In this document: positions 17,942-27,382 of the stretch, in pieces
How the letters are laid out: every line of letters starts with the position of its first letter
Position numbering within the stretch: the first letter of the stretch is position 1
NCBI GenBank assembly: GCA_001771575.1
Contig: MEUD01000001.1
Location: forward strand, 1-64,000
Length of the DNA stretch: 64,000 nucleotides
DNA from: a candidate division WOR-1 bacterium RIFOXYB2_FULL_45_9
GTDB taxonomy: Bacteria > Margulisbacteria > WOR-1 > O2-12-FULL-45-9 > XYB2-FULL-48-7
Direction of reading: 5' to 3'
The notes under the pieces: generated by a model
What the model saw: the letters and a program-made list of their open reading frames with translations, nothing else
Told to the model about the DNA's origin: nothing
Databases searched by the model: none
Made by a program: the position numbers and the translations under genes

Positions 17942-18292
17942 ATGGCAACACGAGGGATCCGCGGCGCGACGACGGTGGAGAGCAATTCCCGGGAAGAGAT
18001 CCTGGCGGCGACCAAAGAATTGCTCCGGGAAATGGTCGCGGCTAACGCCCTGAAGATCGAAGATATCTCCTCGATCCTTTTTACTCTGACCGCGGACTTG
18101 AACGCGGAATTTCCAGCGGTCGCGGCCAGGGAGATCGGCTGGCAGGAGACCCCTCTGATCTGCGCGAAAGAGATCGAGGTGCCCGGCAGTCTTCCCAAAT
18201 GCGTTCGGGTCTTGATGCACGTTAATTCCAATAAAGAGCAAAAAGATATCCGGCATGTTTATTTAAAGCAAGCGGTTAACCTTAGGAGGTAG
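17942..18292 (+). CDS. aroH: Chorismate mutase, AroH type
   Basis: This 116-residue monofunctional chorismate mutase converts chorismate to prephenate for Phe/Tyr synthesis. The AroH-fold signature is [15 protein letters not shown] at the start and [19 protein letters not shown] mid-protein, with conserved active-site Arg residues and a C-terminal VRVLMHVN strand. I start at 17942, not at the in-frame ATG 17924, because the family begins here and the upstream codons lie in the promoter. It is followed after 7 bases by aroF, with AGGAGG between, so the two form an aromatic amino-acid operon. Confidence 0.92.
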   Translation: MATRGIRGATTVESNSREEILAATKELLREMVAANALKIEDISSILFTLTADLNAEFPAVAAREIGWQETPLICAKEIEVPGSLPKCVRVLMHVNSNKEQKDIRHVYLKQAVNLRR

Positions 18293-18299
18293 TTGGTCA

Positions 18300-19319
18300 A
18301 TGATCATTATAATGAATAAGGACGCGACCGAGGCGCAGGTCAGCGCGGTCGCGGAAAAATTAAAGAACAAAGGCTTTGGGGTCCATCTTTCCAAAGGAAC
18401 GGAGCGGACGGTAATCGGAGCGATCGGCGATAAAGCGGCCATTCAACTGGAAACGATCCAGATGCTCCCCGGGGTTTCGGAGATAGTTCCGATCCGCAAA
18501 CCGTACAAGCTGGTCAGCCGGGAGTTTAAAGCGGAGGACACGATCATTAGGATCGGAGACAAACTTAAGATCGGGGCCGGAGAAAAGATCGCGATCATGG
18601 CCGGTCCCTGTTCGGTTGAAGGAAAAGAAGAGATCATGGAAGTGGCGGAGGCGGTCAAGAGGGGAGGGGCCGCGATATTGCGCGGCGGCGCTTTTAAACC
18701 GAGGACTTCTCCCTACAGTTTCCAGGGAATGGGAGAAGAAGGATTAAAATTGCTGGCCGAGGCGAGGAAAAAGACCGGACTGCCGATCGTGACCGAAGCG
18801 CTCGATACCAGGGACGTTGAACTGGTTGCCCGCTACGCCGACATTGTCCAGATCGGGGCGCGCAATATGCAAAACTTCAGTCTGCTCAAAGAAGTCGGCA
18901 AAGCGGGAAAACCGGTCTTGCTTAAGCGGGGAGCCGGCTCTACTATTGAAGAGTTGCTGATGTCCGCCGAATACGTTATGTCCGAAGGGAACCGTGAGGT
19001 GATGCTGTGTGAGAGAGGGATCAGGACGCTGGAGACTTACACCAGGAATACTTTGGACCTGGCGGCCGTTCCGGTCATCAAAAAACTTAGCCATCTGCCG
19101 GTGATCGTTGATCCGAGCCATGGGACCGGCAAGCGGGACCTGGTCGGGCCAATGGCCAAGGCGGCGATCGCCGCCGGAGCCGATGGTTTGATCATTGAGG
19201 TCCATCCCCACCCGAACGAGGCTTTGTCAGACGGGCCGCAATCGCTTACCCCGGAGATGTTTAACTCTCTGATGCCGGAATTGAAGGCGGTAGCTTCGGC
19301 AGTAGGGCGTCGAGTTTAG
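18300..19319 (+). CDS. aroF: 3-deoxy-7-phosphoheptulonate synthase (type I, with ferredoxin-like N-domain)
   Basis: This 339-residue DAHP synthase joins phosphoenolpyruvate and erythrose-4-phosphate, the first shikimate step. Residues 1-70 form the regulatory ferredoxin-like domain of the Thermotoga/Bacillus subclass. The barrel contains [31 protein letters not shown], and the metal-site region [12 protein letters not shown]. In Thermotoga this N-domain mediates feedback inhibition by Tyr/Phe, so similar control is likely. It is paired with chorismate mutase. Its last 59 bases overlap the 3' end of hflX on the other strand. Confidence 0.95.
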   Translation: MIIIMNKDATEAQVSAVAEKLKNKGFGVHLSKGTERTVIGAIGDKAAIQLETIQMLPGVSEIVPIRKPYKLVSREFKAEDTIIRIGDKLKIGAGEKIAIMAGPCSVEGKEEIMEVAEAVKRGGAAILRGGAFKPRTSPYSFQGMGEEGLKLLAEARKKTGLPIVTEALDTRDVELVARYADIVQIGARNMQNFSLLKEVGKAGKPVLLKRGAGSTIEELLMSAEYVMSEGNREVMLCERGIRTLETYTRNTLDLAAVPVIKKLSHLPVIVDPSHGTGKRDLVGPMAKAAIAAGADGLIIEVHPHPNEALSDGPQSLTPEMFNSLMPELKAVASAVGRRV

Positions 19320-20406
19320 CTATTAGCTGCTCGAGCCCGGTCTTGCGGCTGGCCGAGGCCTGAACGGATGGTTCAAACTTATTTTTTAAATCTTCGCTGA
19401 TCGGGGTTGCCAATTTATCTTCTTTGTTAAAAACCGTCAAGATCGGTTTGTCATGGCTTTTCAACTCTCTCAATACCTGATAAACGGCGCTGATCTGCTT
19501 TTCAAAATACGGGCTGGAAGAGTCAACTACGTGGATGAGCAGATCGGCCTCGGTCACCTCTTCCAGCGTCGCCTGAAAAGCGGTGACGAGAGAGTGGGGG
19601 AGCTTTTGGATAAACCCGACCGTGTCGGTCAGCAGAACGGTCCGGGCGGAAGGGAGATAGAGCCTGCGGGTGGTCGGATCGAGCGTGGCGAAGAGCTTGT
19701 CTTCGGTCAAAACGTCCGACCTGGTCAGCGCGTTGAGCAGGGTTGATTTTCCGGAATTAGTGTAACCGACCAGGGCAACGGTCGGGAGCTGGCTCCCCCG
19801 TCTTTTTTCCCTGTTGCGCTGCCTTTCGGCCCGTAATTTTACGATCCGTTTTTTTAGCTCGGCGATCTTGGAGCGGATCTCCCGACGGTCGTATTCCAGC
19901 TTGGATTCTCCCGGTCCCCGGGTGCCGATCCCGCCTCCCAACCTGGACATTGTTTCTCCCTGACCGACCAGATGGGTCAGGCCAAAGGTTGCTTGAGCGA
20001 GCTCAACCTGGAGCTTGCCTTCCCTGCTTTTCGCGTGCTGGGCGAAAATGTCGAGGATCAGCGCGGTCCGGTCAATGACCTTGACCCCGAGCGCTTCGGC
20101 CAAATGATTTTCCTGGGAAGGAGAGAGCTCGTGATCGAAGATCACAAGATTTGCCCCGGAGCCGGCGACCGCGGTGGTCAGTTCTTCCAGCTTGCCGGTG
20201 CCGATAAAATATTTTGGGTCGACCTTTGCTCTTTTTTGGACCAGAGAGCCGACGATCATCGCTCCGGCGGTCCTGGCCAACTCGCCCAGTTCCCCCAGGC
20301 TGATCTCAAGAGGGATCGGCTCGCTTGGAAAATCGACCCCGACCAAAAATGCCTTTTCTTCAACGGGTTGCATGAATTCGTTTGGACTAAAAAATGGTTT
20401 TTTCAA
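19261..20406 (-). CDS. hflX: GTPase HflX
   Basis: This 381-residue GTPase splits stalled or hibernating ribosomes. The N-terminal HflX domain (about 20-180) includes [21 protein letters not shown] and the glycine-rich [15 protein letters not shown]. The G domain follows with P-loop [15 protein letters not shown] and NKED. The start is TTG at 20406, placed 8 bases after AGGAG. A TGn-extended -10 (minus strand 20442-20434) lies upstream and divergent from the response-regulator promoter. It converges on aroF with a 59-base overlap. Confidence 0.93.
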   Translation of the reverse strand: MKKPFFSPNEFMQPVEEKAFLVGVDFPSEPIPLEISLGELGELARTAGAMIVGSLVQKRAKVDPKYFIGTGKLEELTTAVAGSGANLVIFDHELSPSQENHLAEALGVKVIDRTALILDIFAQHAKSREGKLQVELAQATFGLTHLVGQGETMSRLGGGIGTRGPGESKLEYDRREIRSKIAELKKRIVKLRAERQRNREKRRGSQLPTVALVGYTNSGKSTLLNALTRSDVLTEDKLFATLDPTTRRLYLPSARTVLLTDTVGFIQKLPHSLVTAFQATLEEVTEADLLIHVVDSSSPYFEKQISAVYQVLRELKSHDKPILTVFNKEDKLATPISEDLKNKFEPSVQASASRKTGLEQLIAKLDALLPKLPPSIPASES

Positions 20407-20433
20407 TGTTCTCCTAATATTTAACTATTCCCT

Positions 20434-20442
20434 ATTTTAGCA
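20434..20442 (-). promoter_or_regulatory. Extended -10 promoter for hflX
   Basis: The minus strand reads TGCTAAAAT, a TGn-extended -10. Transcription would begin near 20427, giving a leader of about 20 bases that includes AGGAG before the TTG start. It is back to back with the promoter of the receiver gene. Confidence 0.45.
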
Positions 20443-20446
20443 TATA

Positions 20447-20455
20447 TGTTATAAT
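20447..20455 (+). promoter_or_regulatory. Extended -10 promoter, leaderless start of receiver gene
   Basis: TGTTATAAT is a TGn-extended consensus -10, 10 bases before the ATG at 20466, with no ribosome site. This is the same geometry as at 11805. Confidence 0.6.
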
Positions 20456-20465
20456 CAGCGCAGTC

Positions 20466-20870
20466 ATGGCGGAAGAAAAGTTAAAAATTAAAGCCTTGGT
20501 CGTTGACGACGAACCGGATGTCCTCTCTTTGCTTGAGGTCTTGTTGACATCTTACGGATATTCGGTCATTACCGCTTCCGACGGACAGCAAGCGCTGGAA
20601 AAAGCAAGGGTCGAGCATCCCGATATCATCCTTCTTGACGTCATGCTTCCGAAGCTCGATGGTTATAAGGTCGCCAGAATGCTGAAATTCGATGAGAACT
20701 TTAAACATATCCCGATAATCATGCTGACCGCCAAAGTTACCGATAGAGACAAGGAAATGGGGATAGAAACCGGAGCGGACATCTATCTGACCAAACCGTT
20801 TGAAGCGGAAAACTTATTGTCGGCGATCGAAAGGGCGTTGCAAAAGTACAAAAAAAACCATGATCACTAA
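20466..20870 (+). CDS. Single-domain response regulator (CheY-like receiver)
   Basis: This 134-residue protein is a receiver domain only. It has the acidic pair D14/D15, phospho-acceptor D58 in ILLDVMLPKLDGY, T88 in MLTAK and K110 in LTKPF. There is no output domain, so it probably works by protein contact. It sits 17 bases before the pilB gene and on the same strand, suggesting control of the pilus or secretion motor. The partner kinase is not identifiable; three orphan kinases are in this window. Confidence 0.93.
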   Translation: MAEEKLKIKALVVDDEPDVLSLLEVLLTSYGYSVITASDGQQALEKARVEHPDIILLDVMLPKLDGYKVARMLKFDENFKHIPIIMLTAKVTDRDKEMGIETGADIYLTKPFEAENLLSAIERALQKYKKNHDH

Positions 20871-20887
20871 GGATTAGGAACCATCAA

Positions 20888-22561
20888 ATGGTCGACAGAA
20901 GCAAATCACTTCGTGAAAGTTTGGTTAAAAGCGGTCTGCTGACCGAAGCGCAGATCCAGGAAGCCGTTGAAGACGCCCGGCACAACGGCGAAACTTTGAT
21001 CCGGACCATCCTCAAGAACAACATGGTCGCCGAGGAATTGATCGCCTCTTTTCTTGAAAAAGAGATGGATTTTCCCAAGGTCGACCTTGCCTCATACCTG
21101 GTCGACCAAAAAGCGGTTGACCTTCTGCCGATAAATATCGCCAAAAAATATCACATTATTCCCCTGTTTAAAGTCGGCGACGTTCTGACCATCGCGATGG
21201 TCGATCCTTTTGATGTCGTTGCTTTGGACGAGGTTCGGTCCAAAACAAAGTGTGACGTCGAACCGATGGTCTCGACCCCCAGGGATATCGACGCCGCTAT
21301 TACCCAGTATTACGGGGTTGCCGGTTCCGTCGATGACCTGATCAAGGGGATCTATCCGGGAGCGGAAAACAGCTCCGCGATCCCCAAAGCGGTCAAGGAC
21401 GAAGAAGGGCCGATCTCCAAGCTTGTTAGCTTGCTTATCTTTCGGGCGATCGCGGAGAAAGCTTCCGATATTCACATTGATCCGACCGAGCGGAACGTCC
21501 GGGTCCGCTATCGGATCGACGGCATACTGCACGACGTATCTTCCGCTCCGGCATATCTGCAGTCGCTTATCATTACCAGGATCAAGGTCATGGGGAAAAT
21601 GGACATTGCCGAATCCCGTGTTCCCCAGGACGGTCGCTTTGAACTGAAAATGGAGACCAAGGCGGTCGATGTCCGCGTTTCGTCTTATCCGACGATTTAC
21701 GGCGAAGCGATCGTCATGCGTTTGCTTGATAAAAGCAAGGTGCTGTACAATTTGGAGGACTTGGGATTTTCCTCAAAAATGCTGGAGCAGTATAAAGTCC
21801 TGGTCGACCGCCCGTACGGGATCATCCTGGTGACCGGGCCGACCGGATCAGGAAAAACGACCACCCTCTATTCCACCTTAAACAATATTATTACTTCAGA
21901 AAAAAACATCATGACGATCGAGGACCCGGTGGAATATGAACTGGCGGGAACGAGGCAGTCGCAGGTCAATGTCAAAGCGGGGATGGATTTTTCCCGCGCT
22001 CTCCCTTCGATTTTGAGGCAGGACCCGGACGTTATTCTGGTCGGCGAGATCCGCGACCTTGACACCGCGAAGATCGCGATCCAGGCGGCGCTGACCGGCC
22101 ATCTAGTTTTTTCGACCCTCCACACTAACGATGCTTCCGGCGCGCTCAATCGTTTGACCGACATGGGAATTGAGCCGTTCCTTGTCTCTTCGGCGGTTGC
22201 GGGGATCATTGCCCAACGTTTGGTCCGGCTGATCTGTACCCACTGCAAAACTCCATTCGTCCCTTCGCCCGAAGTTTTGCAAAGGCTTGGGCTGGAAGTG
22301 AACTCCGGACAAACCTTCTTCCACGGCAAGGGGTGTAAGTCATGCCACAATACCGGATATGAAGGGCGTTTTGGGATTTATGAGATCCTGACCATGAACG
22401 ATAAGATAAAGGACTTCGTGATTTCAAAAGCGGCGAGCCACGAGATAAAAAAAGCGGCGATCGAAGGGGGAATGAAGACCCTGCGTGAGGATGGAATGGA
22501 AAAAGCGATCGCCGGTAAAACCACTGTTGACGAGGTGTTGAGGGTGACCCAGCTTGATTGA
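20888..22561 (+). CDS. pilB: Type IV pilus/type II secretion assembly ATPase (PilB/GspE)
   Basis: This 557-residue secretion ATPase has a MshEN-type N-domain (about 1-150). The ATPase core carries Walker A GPTGSGKTTTLYS from residue 317, an Asp box, Walker B ILVGEIRDLDTA, and His box GHLVFSTLHTND. A zinc-binding tetracysteine is seen as CTHC and CKSC. It powers pilin polymerisation at the inner membrane. The next gene (pilC) starts within its end by an 8-base overlap. Whether it drives a type IV pilus or a type II secretion system cannot be settled from this segment. Confidence 0.94.
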   Translation: MVDRSKSLRESLVKSGLLTEAQIQEAVEDARHNGETLIRTILKNNMVAEELIASFLEKEMDFPKVDLASYLVDQKAVDLLPINIAKKYHIIPLFKVGDVLTIAMVDPFDVVALDEVRSKTKCDVEPMVSTPRDIDAAITQYYGVAGSVDDLIKGIYPGAENSSAIPKAVKDEEGPISKLVSLLIFRAIAEKASDIHIDPTERNVRVRYRIDGILHDVSSAPAYLQSLIITRIKVMGKMDIAESRVPQDGRFELKMETKAVDVRVSSYPTIYGEAIVMRLLDKSKVLYNLEDLGFSSKMLEQYKVLVDRPYGIILVTGPTGSGKTTTLYSTLNNIITSEKNIMTIEDPVEYELAGTRQSQVNVKAGMDFSRALPSILRQDPDVILVGEIRDLDTAKIAIQAALTGHLVFSTLHTNDASGALNRLTDMGIEPFLVSSAVAGIIAQRLVRLICTHCKTPFVPSPEVLQRLGLEVNSGQTFFHGKGCKSCHNTGYEGRFGIYEILTMNDKIKDFVISKAASHEIKKAAIEGGMKTLREDGMEKAIAGKTTVDEVLRVTQLD

Positions 22562-23780
22562 GTATAAATATATCGGCCGTGATCATGTCGGGGTTCAGGT
22601 GACCGGCCAGATCGGGGCCGATAGCGAAAAACAGGCGGCCCGCCTGCTTGAAGGGCAGGGACTTACCCCGATCAGCATTATCGACCCTCACGCCGTAGAC
22701 ATTGGCGGGCAAATTGAATCATTGTTGTCTTCTTTTCAAAAGATCAAGACCGACGACATGATCTCACTGACCAGACAGCTTGCTTCGGTTATTGATGCCG
22801 GTATTCCCCTGATCGAAGGGTTAGAGGCGGTTTCCGAGCAGATCGTTCGTCCCAGATTAAGACTCTCCCTGCAAAGGGTTCGCAAGCAAATCGAGGGAGG
22901 GGATACCTTTTCCGAAGCGCTCGCCAGAGACAAGGGAGTCTTTTCTCCTCTAATGATCAACATGGTCAAAGCGGGGGAGCGGGCAGGTATTTTACCGGAC
23001 GTTCTTGACCGGATCTCCAACCTTTTGGAAAAAGACGCGGAAACACTGGACAAGATCAAAGCGGCGACCCGTTACCCGATGATCGTTATTATTACTTTGG
23101 CGATCGCGTTTGTCGTTCTCAACATGGCCATTATTCCCAAGTTCGCGGCGTTTTTCGCTTCTTTTAAGCTTGAGCTCCCCTGGGCGACTAAAATTTTAAT
23201 CTTATCTAACCAGTTAATTATGATGTATTGGCCGTTCGTCATGGCCGGCATTGTTTTGCTGGCATTTGGTTTTAAACGGTATGTCTCCACGGAAAAGGGG
23301 AGATACCAGTTTGATAAGTTAATGCTTTCGGCGCCGATCTTTGGTCCGTTGTTCATTAAGATATATTTATCCCGTTTTGCCAGGACCTTTTCCGCAATGC
23401 TGGCGGCCGGGGTCCCGATCCTGGAGGGTTTAATGATCGTCTCGTCGACCATTGGCAACGCGGTCATCGCCAAAGTGATCCTTGAGGTTCGCGAGCAGGT
23501 CAATCAAGGGAAGAGCTTGTCCGAGCCGATGAAGAGCAGTCATCTCTTTCCGCCGATCGTAACGTCGATGATCTCGATCGGGGAAAAGTCGGGTACGCTG
23601 GAAAAAATGCTCAATAAAATGGCCGATTACTTTGACCGAGAGATCAATTATACGATCGCGAACTTGACCCCTTTAATTGAGCCGATCTTGATCTTTGGGC
23701 TGGCCGGGGTATTGTTGATCTTTGCGCTCGGGATCTTCCTGCCGATGTGGGATATCGTGAGGATCACGAAATCGTTCTAA
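22554..23780 (+). CDS. pilC: Type IV pilus/type II secretion inner-membrane platform protein (PilC/GspF)
   Basis: This 408-residue platform protein has the two repeated GspF domains: the first with LTRQLASVIDAGIPLIEGL, the second with FARTFSAMLAAGVPILEGL. Each is followed by helices ending in membrane segments, plus a final hydrophobic segment near LLIFALGIFLPMWDIV. It couples PilB to the pilin-assembly machine. The start is TTG at 22554, overlapping pilB by 8 bases, and gives the usual EYKYIGRD N-terminus. No pilT, pilM-Q or gsp genes are in the window. Confidence 0.94.
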   Translation: MIEYKYIGRDHVGVQVTGQIGADSEKQAARLLEGQGLTPISIIDPHAVDIGGQIESLLSSFQKIKTDDMISLTRQLASVIDAGIPLIEGLEAVSEQIVRPRLRLSLQRVRKQIEGGDTFSEALARDKGVFSPLMINMVKAGERAGILPDVLDRISNLLEKDAETLDKIKAATRYPMIVIITLAIAFVVLNMAIIPKFAAFFASFKLELPWATKILILSNQLIMMYWPFVMAGIVLLAFGFKRYVSTEKGRYQFDKLMLSAPIFGPLFIKIYLSRFARTFSAMLAAGVPILEGLMIVSSTIGNAVIAKVILEVREQVNQGKSLSEPMKSSHLFPPIVTSMISIGEKSGTLEKMLNKMADYFDREINYTIANLTPLIEPILIFGLAGVLLIFALGIFLPMWDIVRITKSF

Positions 23781-23791
23781 AAATTAGTATA

Positions 23792-23819
23792 TTGACAACG
23801 GGTCAGGGTGGAATATAAT
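23792..23819 (+). promoter_or_regulatory. Near-perfect consensus promoter
   Basis: TTGACA (23792-23797), 16 bases, TATAAT (23814-23819): both hexamers match the sigma-70 consensus exactly. The transcript would start near 23826, with an AGGAGG ribosome site at 23848-23853 before ATG 23862. Confidence 0.75.
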
Positions 23820-23861
23820 TACCGCACGTGATCGATTTTAGGTTTTTAGGAGGGCAATTTA

Positions 23862-24284
23862 ATGGTTTGGTTATTGGCGATTAGCGTTATTGGTCTGATC
23901 TTTGGTATTTTATTGCTATGGAACGGCTGGCTGTTAAGATTGATCGAACAGCTGGACAAACCGGTTATGGTACTGGACGAGAAAGCGCTTCAATACAGGA
24001 TAATTTGCGGTCTGGTCCTGTTGATCGTGTCGATCGTTTTGTTGGCCGAAGCGGTCGTTTATCCTGACCTGATTTTTTTCTATGTTCCTGGTGTTTTTCT
24101 GGTCATTGTTTGTTTTCTTCTGCTTTTTCTACCGGGAACGCTCGCTCGCCTGTGCGAACTTCTTGATACGGTAGTCATGCCGGTCGATGGACTTGTCCTT
24201 GGCATGCGCAAACTGATCGGGGCCTTGTTAATCATCGCGGCCGGATATATATTTTATCTGGTCTATGCTTCCGGAGCGAAATAG
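23862..24284 (+). CDS. Small four-helix membrane protein, unknown function
   Basis: This 140-residue protein has four hydrophobic segments (about 2-25, 48-65, 70-90, 115-136) and short charged loops. The two halves look like a weak internal repeat (LIEQLDKPVMVLDEKAL versus LCELLDTVVMPVDGLVL). No known family is recognised. It has a consensus promoter and a strong ribosome site (AGGAGG, 8-base spacing), so it should be well expressed. It sits between pilC and a prepilin, which suggests but does not prove a link to pili. Confidence 0.7.
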   Translation: MVWLLAISVIGLIFGILLLWNGWLLRLIEQLDKPVMVLDEKALQYRIICGLVLLIVSIVLLAEAVVYPDLIFFYVPGVFLVIVCFLLLFLPGTLARLCELLDTVVMPVDGLVLGMRKLIGALLIIAAGYIFYLVYASGAK

Positions 24285-24337
24285 CCAATAAGGCGCGGAG
24301 CCTTCAAAAATATAAAAACAAGGGGGTGAGTATTATT

Positions 24338-24715
24338 ATGCGAAAAGGTTTTACACTAATCGAATTAATAATGGTGATTGTTATCCTTGGTATCTTAGCG
24401 GCGACGGCGCTGCCGAGGTTTGTTAATTTGTCCGATCAGGCAAAGTTAGCCGCTTCCCGCGGCTCGCTCGGCGCGATCCGCGCGGCGGTAGCCATTCAAT
24501 ATGCCGAGAATGCGGCGAACAATGTTTCTCCGCTTCTCCCGGTATCGGTTGAGGCTGTCATGTTTGCTGACGGTCAAATCCCGATCGAACCGATATCTGA
24601 CAGCAGGGTAGTGACTGTAGGTACAGGTGAGCCGACGGGATCGAACTCTGGCTGGAAATATGATTCATCGAACGGCCGGGTTTACATTAACGACGTCAAT
24701 TACTCATCGTACTAA
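24338..24715 (+). CDS. Type IV prepilin/pseudopilin-like protein
   Basis: This 125-residue prepilin starts at ATG 24338, which follows a long Shine-Dalgarno match (AAGGGGGTGAG) at the right distance; the in-frame GTG at 24326 is part of that match. The leader is only MRKG. Cleavage would fall before FTLIEL with Glu at +5, followed by the long hydrophobic helix VIVILGILAATALPRF. The C-terminal half has a small GW/NGRVYIN globular domain typical of GspG/PilA-like proteins. It is likely polymerised by the PilB/PilC genes upstream. A strong terminator follows directly. Confidence 0.9.
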   Translation: MRKGFTLIELIMVIVILGILAATALPRFVNLSDQAKLAASRGSLGAIRAAVAIQYAENAANNVSPLLPVSVEAVMFADGQIPIEPISDSRVVTVGTGEPTGSNSGWKYDSSNGRVYINDVNYSSY

Positions 24716-24731
24716 TATTTGACTGTTTTTG

Positions 24732-24770
24732 AAGAGCCCCCTGAGACGATCAGGGGGCTCTTTGCTTTTT
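24732..24770 (+). terminator. Rho-independent terminator after prepilin gene
   Basis: A 13-bp perfect stem (24732-24744 with 24750-24762) closes on a 5-base loop (GACGA). It contains a run of five C:G pairs and is followed by TTTGCTTTTT. This is the clearest intrinsic terminator in the window. Confidence 0.92.
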
Positions 24771-24791
24771 AAAGAGGAATCAGGCTATACT
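24762..24791 (+). promoter_or_regulatory. Promoter for recJ, near-leaderless
   Basis: TATACT (24786-24791) lies 8 bases before the recJ ATG. TTGCTT (24762-24767) in the terminator tail is a possible -35 with an 18-base spacer. No ribosome site is visible. Confidence 0.5.
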
Positions 24792-24799
24792 CCAAGATC

Positions 24800-26500
24800 A
24801 TGAAAAAATGGGTATTAAGCTGCTTTGATGAGCCGCGAATTGATGAATTATCCACTCGGCTAGGCACCAGCCGCTTGATTGGATCACTCCTCCTTGCCCG
24901 TGGGACAAGCGATCTGGAAGGCGCGGCCGCTTTCTTGGCCCCAAAAATCTCTTCTCTTCGAGATCCGTTTGATATTTCCGGCATCAAAGAAGCGTCTCAA
25001 CGCGTTCTAATGGCTGGGCAAAGAAAAGAGAAGGTCGTGGTTTTTGGCGATTATGACGTTGATGGAGTGACCGGAACGGCGATCGCCTCTCAAGCTCTTA
25101 AAGCCATTGGCGTTTTGACTTCATATTACATTCCTCATCGATACGACGAAGGATACGGCTTGTCGCTTGCGGCGGTAAAAAAGCTGGCGGATGAAGGGAT
25201 CAAATTGATCATTACCGTTGATTGCGGGATCTCTAACTTCAAGGAGATCTCTTACGCGAAGGAGCTGGGAGTGGACGTGGTGGTGACCGATCACCACAAT
25301 TTGCCTTTGGCTCTGCCGCCAGCGGCCGCGATCGTTAATCCCAAGTCGCTTCCCCCAGGACACCCGTCGAGAGAATTGTGCGGGGCCGGTGTCGCTTTCA
25401 AGTTTGCCTGGGGATTGCTAAGGACCGCCGGGCTCAAAGACAGCCTCTTTTTGACCTCCTTGCTCGATCTGGCCGCGCTGGGGACCCTGGCCGATGTTGT
25501 GCCGTTGACCGGGGAGAACAGAGTGCTGGCCGCAGCCGGATTAAATCTTATAAACAAGCGACAGCGGTTGGGGATCAAAAAACTGGCTGAAGCGGCCGGT
25601 TTAAACGGGGTGATCGCCGCCGATCAGATCTACTTTGGACTGGCGCCGCGGCTGAACGCGGCCGGGCGGCTGGAACACGCGGGAAGATCGGTCGATCTGC
25701 TGTTGACCGAAGATCCGGCCCGGGCCGGCGAGCTGGCGGCGGAAATCGACAAGATCAACGATCGGCGAAAAGATATCGGTTCGCGGATCAAAGAGGAGGT
25801 CTTTTCCCGTTTAGCCGATGAGAAAAAAGGGAAAGCGATCGTGATGTCGGGAGACGGCTGGAGTCCCGGTGTAATTGGGATTGTCGCTTCCCAGGTTGCT
25901 GAAGCCCATAACCGGCCGGCGGTCTTGATCGGGGTCAGCGGCGGATTTGGCCGGGGATCGGCCCGATCGATCGGCAAGCTGAACATCTATAATTATTTGG
26001 CGAAATGCAGTGACCTGTTCGTTGATTTTGGCGGCCATGCCGGGGCGGCCGGTTTTAAGATCGCGGTGGAAAATATCCCGCTCTTTGAGCGGCGATTCAT
26101 CGAAGAAGCTAACCAGGGGATAACGGACGACGATCTGGTCCCCATCCTGGCGATCGACGCGGAAGTTTTAATAGATCAGCTTTCCCTGGCCCTGGTCAAG
26201 GAAGTGGCCAGGCTTGCTCCCTTTGGCGAAGGGAATCCGGTCCCGGTTTTAATGATGAGGGATCTGGCGGTTTCCAATTTCAAGACGCTGGGAAAAGGGA
26301 ACAAGCACCTTAAGATAAAATTTAATCGCGGCGGGGCCGAGATCGAAGCGATCGGCTTTGGCTTGGGCAGACTGGCGGAACAGCTTGATTACGCCAAACG
26401 CTACGATCTCGCTTTCAATCTGGAGAGCAATGAATGGAACGGTTTTGAAACGGCCCAGCTCCGCGTTGTCGACATGAGGGAAGCGGAGGGCGTGATATAA
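24800..26500 (+). CDS. recJ: Single-stranded-DNA exonuclease RecJ
   Basis: This 566-residue 5'-3' exonuclease of the DHH superfamily acts in recombination and mismatch repair. Motif I is VFGDYDVDGVTG, motif III is VVTDHHNLP, and a later metal/phosphate motif GGHAGAAGF lies in the DHHA1 domain. A C-terminal OB-fold with PFGEGNPVPVLMM is present. Length matches the RecJ core without long extensions. The gene has its own promoter after the prepilin terminator. Confidence 0.95.
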   Translation: MKKWVLSCFDEPRIDELSTRLGTSRLIGSLLLARGTSDLEGAAAFLAPKISSLRDPFDISGIKEASQRVLMAGQRKEKVVVFGDYDVDGVTGTAIASQALKAIGVLTSYYIPHRYDEGYGLSLAAVKKLADEGIKLIITVDCGISNFKEISYAKELGVDVVVTDHHNLPLALPPAAAIVNPKSLPPGHPSRELCGAGVAFKFAWGLLRTAGLKDSLFLTSLLDLAALGTLADVVPLTGENRVLAAAGLNLINKRQRLGIKKLAEAAGLNGVIAADQIYFGLAPRLNAAGRLEHAGRSVDLLLTEDPARAGELAAEIDKINDRRKDIGSRIKEEVFSRLADEKKGKAIVMSGDGWSPGVIGIVASQVAEAHNRPAVLIGVSGGFGRGSARSIGKLNIYNYLAKCSDLFVDFGGHAGAAGFKIAVENIPLFERRFIEEANQGITDDDLVPILAIDAEVLIDQLSLALVKEVARLAPFGEGNPVPVLMMRDLAVSNFKTLGKGNKHLKIKFNRGGAEIEAIGFGLGRLAEQLDYAKRYDLAFNLESNEWNGFETAQLRVVDMREAEGVI

Positions 26501-26501
26501 T
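26493..26501 (+). promoter_or_regulatory. Extended -10 promoter for beta-barrel/purD unit
   Basis: TGATATAAT spans the end of recJ. The start of transcription near 26508 leaves a 14-base leader, in which AAGGAGAG lies 6 bases before ATG 26522. Unlike the leaderless cases, this start has a ribosome site. Confidence 0.5.
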
Positions 26502-26521
26502 TAGACCAAGGAGAGTGCGAG

Positions 26522-27373
26522 ATGAAAAAAATATTCACGGTCTTGATCGCGGCCCTCTTGTTCCAGGGGATCGTTTCGGCTAATACGATCCTGGTTGAAG
26601 AAAATAATTTCCCGGCGAAGAACCATTTCGGGTATTACGGCATCTACCAGGCTTCTTTATATACCCGCGGTTACGGCGCCGGCGGATCGATCGTCGATAA
26701 TTATGGCGGTTATGATGCCCAGCTGAACCAGGAATTTTATTTTGGCCTTTTTGACGATCAGGTACTGCGTATCGTCGCCCCATATTATTTGACCCCGGGG
26801 GCCGGGACCGACAACCAGATCGCGACCAATAGCGGGCTTTTTAATTTTGGCGTGAAGTATCAGTATCTATTGTTTAAGGAGAATGACGACCGGCCATCTC
26901 TCTCATTGATCGCTTCGGCCAAGTCTCCTTCGCAAAATTACCAGTTGGGCCAGGGTGTTGGCTATTCCCAGTTTGGCGTGATGGGGGTCCTTGAAAAACG
27001 GATGGGAGTGTTAATCACCCATCTCAATCTTGGTTTTGTCTACACTTCTTCTTACAACTATTACTCCAGCGGAACTTTGCAAACCATCGATCCCGGAGAC
27101 CAGCTTCAGTTTAACCTGGCGGCGGAATACCCGATAAACGGCAGGGTCAACCTTTCTTATGAGCTCCTGGCCGGGTATTCAGGTGCTGACATCGTCAACG
27201 GGACGCAATCCGGCGGCTCGGAAAAAACGATCGTTTCCAGTCTTGTCGGAGTGACCTTCTCGCTCGATGGCAATGCCTATTGTTTTGGCGGCCTGCAGGT
27301 CCCGATCTACGTCAAACAAAATAGCGGCCTGTCCGCGGTCATTCCATTGCTTGGTGTTTACTACGAATTTTAA
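26522..27373 (+). CDS. Secreted beta-barrel outer-membrane protein, unknown function
   Basis: This 283-residue protein has a signal peptide of about 20 residues (cleavage after VSA). The body is rich in Tyr, Gly and alternating hydrophobic residues and ends in YYEF, with a terminal Phe as usual for outer-membrane barrels. The look is that of a transporter-like barrel of the MetA-pathway phenol-degradation/DUF family, but I do not recognise a specific one. An AAGGAGAG ribosome site supports the start. It is followed after 9 bases by purD, on the same transcript, although no functional tie is evident. Confidence 0.7.
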   Translation: MKKIFTVLIAALLFQGIVSANTILVEENNFPAKNHFGYYGIYQASLYTRGYGAGGSIVDNYGGYDAQLNQEFYFGLFDDQVLRIVAPYYLTPGAGTDNQIATNSGLFNFGVKYQYLLFKENDDRPSLSLIASAKSPSQNYQLGQGVGYSQFGVMGVLEKRMGVLITHLNLGFVYTSSYNYYSSGTLQTIDPGDQLQFNLAAEYPINGRVNLSYELLAGYSGADIVNGTQSGGSEKTIVSSLVGVTFSLDGNAYCFGGLQVPIYVKQNSGLSAVIPLLGVYYEF

Positions 27374-27382
27374 AGGAGAAGT

